A DNA stretch of 8,401 nt from Candidatus Roizmanbacteria bacterium (GTDB lineage Bacteria > Patescibacteriota > Microgenomatia > UBA1406 > GWC2-37-13). Numbering within the stretch: the first letter of the stretch is position 1; the number at the start of each line of letters is the position of its first letter. Below are positions 8,201 through 8,401 of this stretch, piece after piece. Below the pieces are notes generated by a model that saw nothing but the letters and a program-made list of their open reading frames with translations, searched no databases and was not told where the DNA came from. Location of the stretch: contig JALWZV010000010.1 of assembly GCA_027002315.1 (NCBI GenBank), forward strand, positions 1-8,401, read 5' to 3'. A program made the position numbers and the translations under genes.

Positions 8201-8401
8201 ACCAGCTTCAACAATTTTACTTTCTACATCTTCCACATGAGGATTGTGTTTAAACTCAAGATATATGCCTTTGAATTCAAGATCACCTCCCTTATAAAAT
8301 ATTTCTTCCACTGCCTCTCCTTTGTTTTCAATCAACCATGTTGATTTTTGAAGACTCACAACTTTTCCACCTTCCATTGTTGTAATATGGGTAACTGAGG
8401 T
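5276..8401 (-). CDS. Large modular repeat protein with beta-solenoid-like stretches, 5' end outside the window
   Basis: At least 1041 residues are encoded. The first in-frame ATG is at 8377, but the frame stays open to the edge (8 more codons) and no Shine-Dalgarno sequence precedes that ATG, so the true start lies beyond 8401. Numbering from that Met, I see two recurring modules. Module A (about 44-145, 376-470, 793-885) centres on a block like VFEVVKAEDGKDRLVLIGA followed by a helical tail. Module B (about 486-625 and 906-1033) includes a strand pair like YKDNQLVVV or YRNGQLVIV, a helix, then a block ending VVSVENADEV or LVSVDNAEKV and a Gly-Lys tail. The residues at the window edge resemble the end of another B module. 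Between modules lie polar, Asn/Thr/Val-rich stretches (161-355 and 626-760) that look like beta-solenoid coils, the second with exact 17-residue repeats. There are only two cysteines, no membrane segment, no enzyme motif and no LPXTG or hydrophobic C-terminal anchor; it ends inside module B. A structural, surface or adhesin-like role is a guess. The gene is convergent with the PBP-like gene, 50 bases stop to stop, so the two are not co-transcribed. Confidence 0.85.
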   Translation of the reverse strand, partial: TSVTHITTMEGGKVVSLQKSTWLIENKGEAVEEIFYKGGDLEFKGIYLEFKHNPHVEDVESKIVEAGERRFAVVKGYNKKDNNSPVYSVFEVVKAEDGKDRLVLIGAVEEQDVKQDKTKTQFIQNLNTRLGLGENNLSIEDIFENAVDLSGLSPAEETVPVATQDRKTIAENEIVTVNKNTEVETVEGVLRCEKDLEVQVETNKGEIAASAGTVNITDNIGTVQATNNATVHIEHNETINGKTTVIGKVIGKDKGKIYVHNNEANIEVEGQSRAFIENHRYLQVNASGNSVAVIKEVSNDANATVKETATLTVMTQSKETTSVKAYQQSTIYAVEQTDKAKLNVVGPDVVCFVSDLDKISVNLENRQRGFEFEPASSSQIYSFGKEVTIENTRDAGRIEVGGKKFVVVEARNKDNEKAYGVFEVVKGEDNQDTLVLIDGRRSNDMDNLVERLQAKTDLEFTQEQIENNAFSSLLPLQEKEVVEEEAPEIVQTTGVDAEIIFKAGEFTEDKASVVENYLEQHGVDKEKVAGVIEGLRTFNEKDEISVMYKDNQLVVVTTNGYDNLTYYGRVFIDAFQKSNINIGFTVIKKQTGEKTQDPTIAFKEVFDSNGKKQTVVSVENADEVRTHGKGKIERIKEINRAVVLYDSSQAGEIREVGEVHLNNSSQAGEIREVGEVHLNNSSQAGEIRNAANVSVSDYSQIKGIVEDVLVSIKYHLNINQYTPLTIEGDETGTQINILTKYAQGLVTGGAIENITGLEKYKPLIILNQGVGDNNIENKEELFTLTEQTAVERLVEVEEQEFESIEGAISIPSSAGEYKAVRIQGEDGKIRNMLVVRVKNGNDEEAIAFIEQVKVTGEDGKIRKEVRLRGAYRINEQGNAVNEDEVGYIREKFGLGDDVRFMLLVKPTKITFTRRRKSLSTVEKDLKTSIDWFIKDRNIVGMSESAEKVLIKLLTESTVNIELLYRNGQLVIVGDNIKHDQDLHKKLERELHGRSLGLTLVENKKDKNAGSPVVEFEKVVGGMQTLVSVDNAEKVWSYGKIK
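5814..5929 (-). repeat. 20-base direct repeat, 96 bp apart, within module A3 of the repeat protein
   Basis: An identical 20-base block lies at 5814-5833 and at 5910-5929. On the coding strand both copies encode GEDGKIR, which begins two similar strand segments 32 residues apart (GEDGKIRNMLVV and GEDGKIRKEVRL). The other A modules have a single related EDGKDR or EDNQDT at the second position. The extra copy in A3 therefore looks like a local internal duplication, or a short conversion between two strands of the same module. Confidence 0.7.
6339..6463 (-). repeat. Exact 51-bp tandem repeat, about 2.5 copies, inside the repeat protein
   Basis: Units begin at 6339, 6390 and 6441 on the plus strand. 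The first two are complete and identical, and the third matches for 23 bases before diverging at about 6464. On the coding strand each unit encodes SSQAGEIREVGEVHLNN (17 residues, counted 639-655 and 656-672), with SSQAGEIR (673-680) as the partial third. The protein continues as weaker coils of similar length (NAANVSVSD, then YSQIKGIVEDVLVSIKYH), and a weaker coil precedes it (GKIERIKEINRAVVLYD). The whole therefore reads as a short beta-solenoid of about five 17-18-residue turns. Identity at the DNA level implies a recent duplication or ongoing homogenisation. Because the unit is a multiple of three, gain or loss of a copy keeps the frame. Confidence 0.95.

Overview
The window is AT-rich bacterial DNA carrying two long genes that converge, plus one small gene. 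A two-gene operon reads rightward: a 128-residue Lys/Glu-rich helical protein (191-577), then, after a single base, a 1548-residue penicillin-binding-protein-like enzyme (579-5225). A large modular repeat protein reads leftward, ends at 5276, and is still open at the right edge (5276-8401). All three genes stop with TAA, and nothing suggests a non-standard code. A lineage cannot be proved from this stretch. Low GC, tight gene packing, a very divergent oversized PBP and a small helical protein of a kind I associate with Candidate Phyla Radiation (Patescibacteria) genomes make such a bacterium my first guess, held loosely.

Layout. Positions 1-190 hold no convincing gene. They contain two 13-bp near-palindromes that are exact reverse complements of each other, and an extended -10 promoter motif placed so that transcription could start at or next to the ATG at 191. 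The small protein follows, then the PBP-like giant. The latter has an N-terminal extension of about 365 residues, one likely membrane anchor, an eroded GT51 (peptidoglycan glycosyltransferase) region, a transpeptidase domain with all three motifs intact (STIK, SAN, KTGT), a possible SH3-like segment and an unrecognised alpha/beta C-terminus. About 50 bases separate its stop from the stop of the leftward gene.

The leftward protein alternates two module types (called A and B here) with polar beta-solenoid-like stretches. One of these contains an exact 51-bp (17-residue) tandem duplication. Its 5' end is outside the window: the reading frame has no stop before the edge, and the residues at the edge resemble the end of another B module.

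How they fit together (inference): the operon probably makes a cell-wall synthesis or remodelling enzyme that keeps transpeptidase function but may have lost or altered glycosyltransferase function, together with a small cytoplasmic partner. The convergent gene looks like a structural or surface-type repeat protein; nothing in the window ties it to the operon except proximity.
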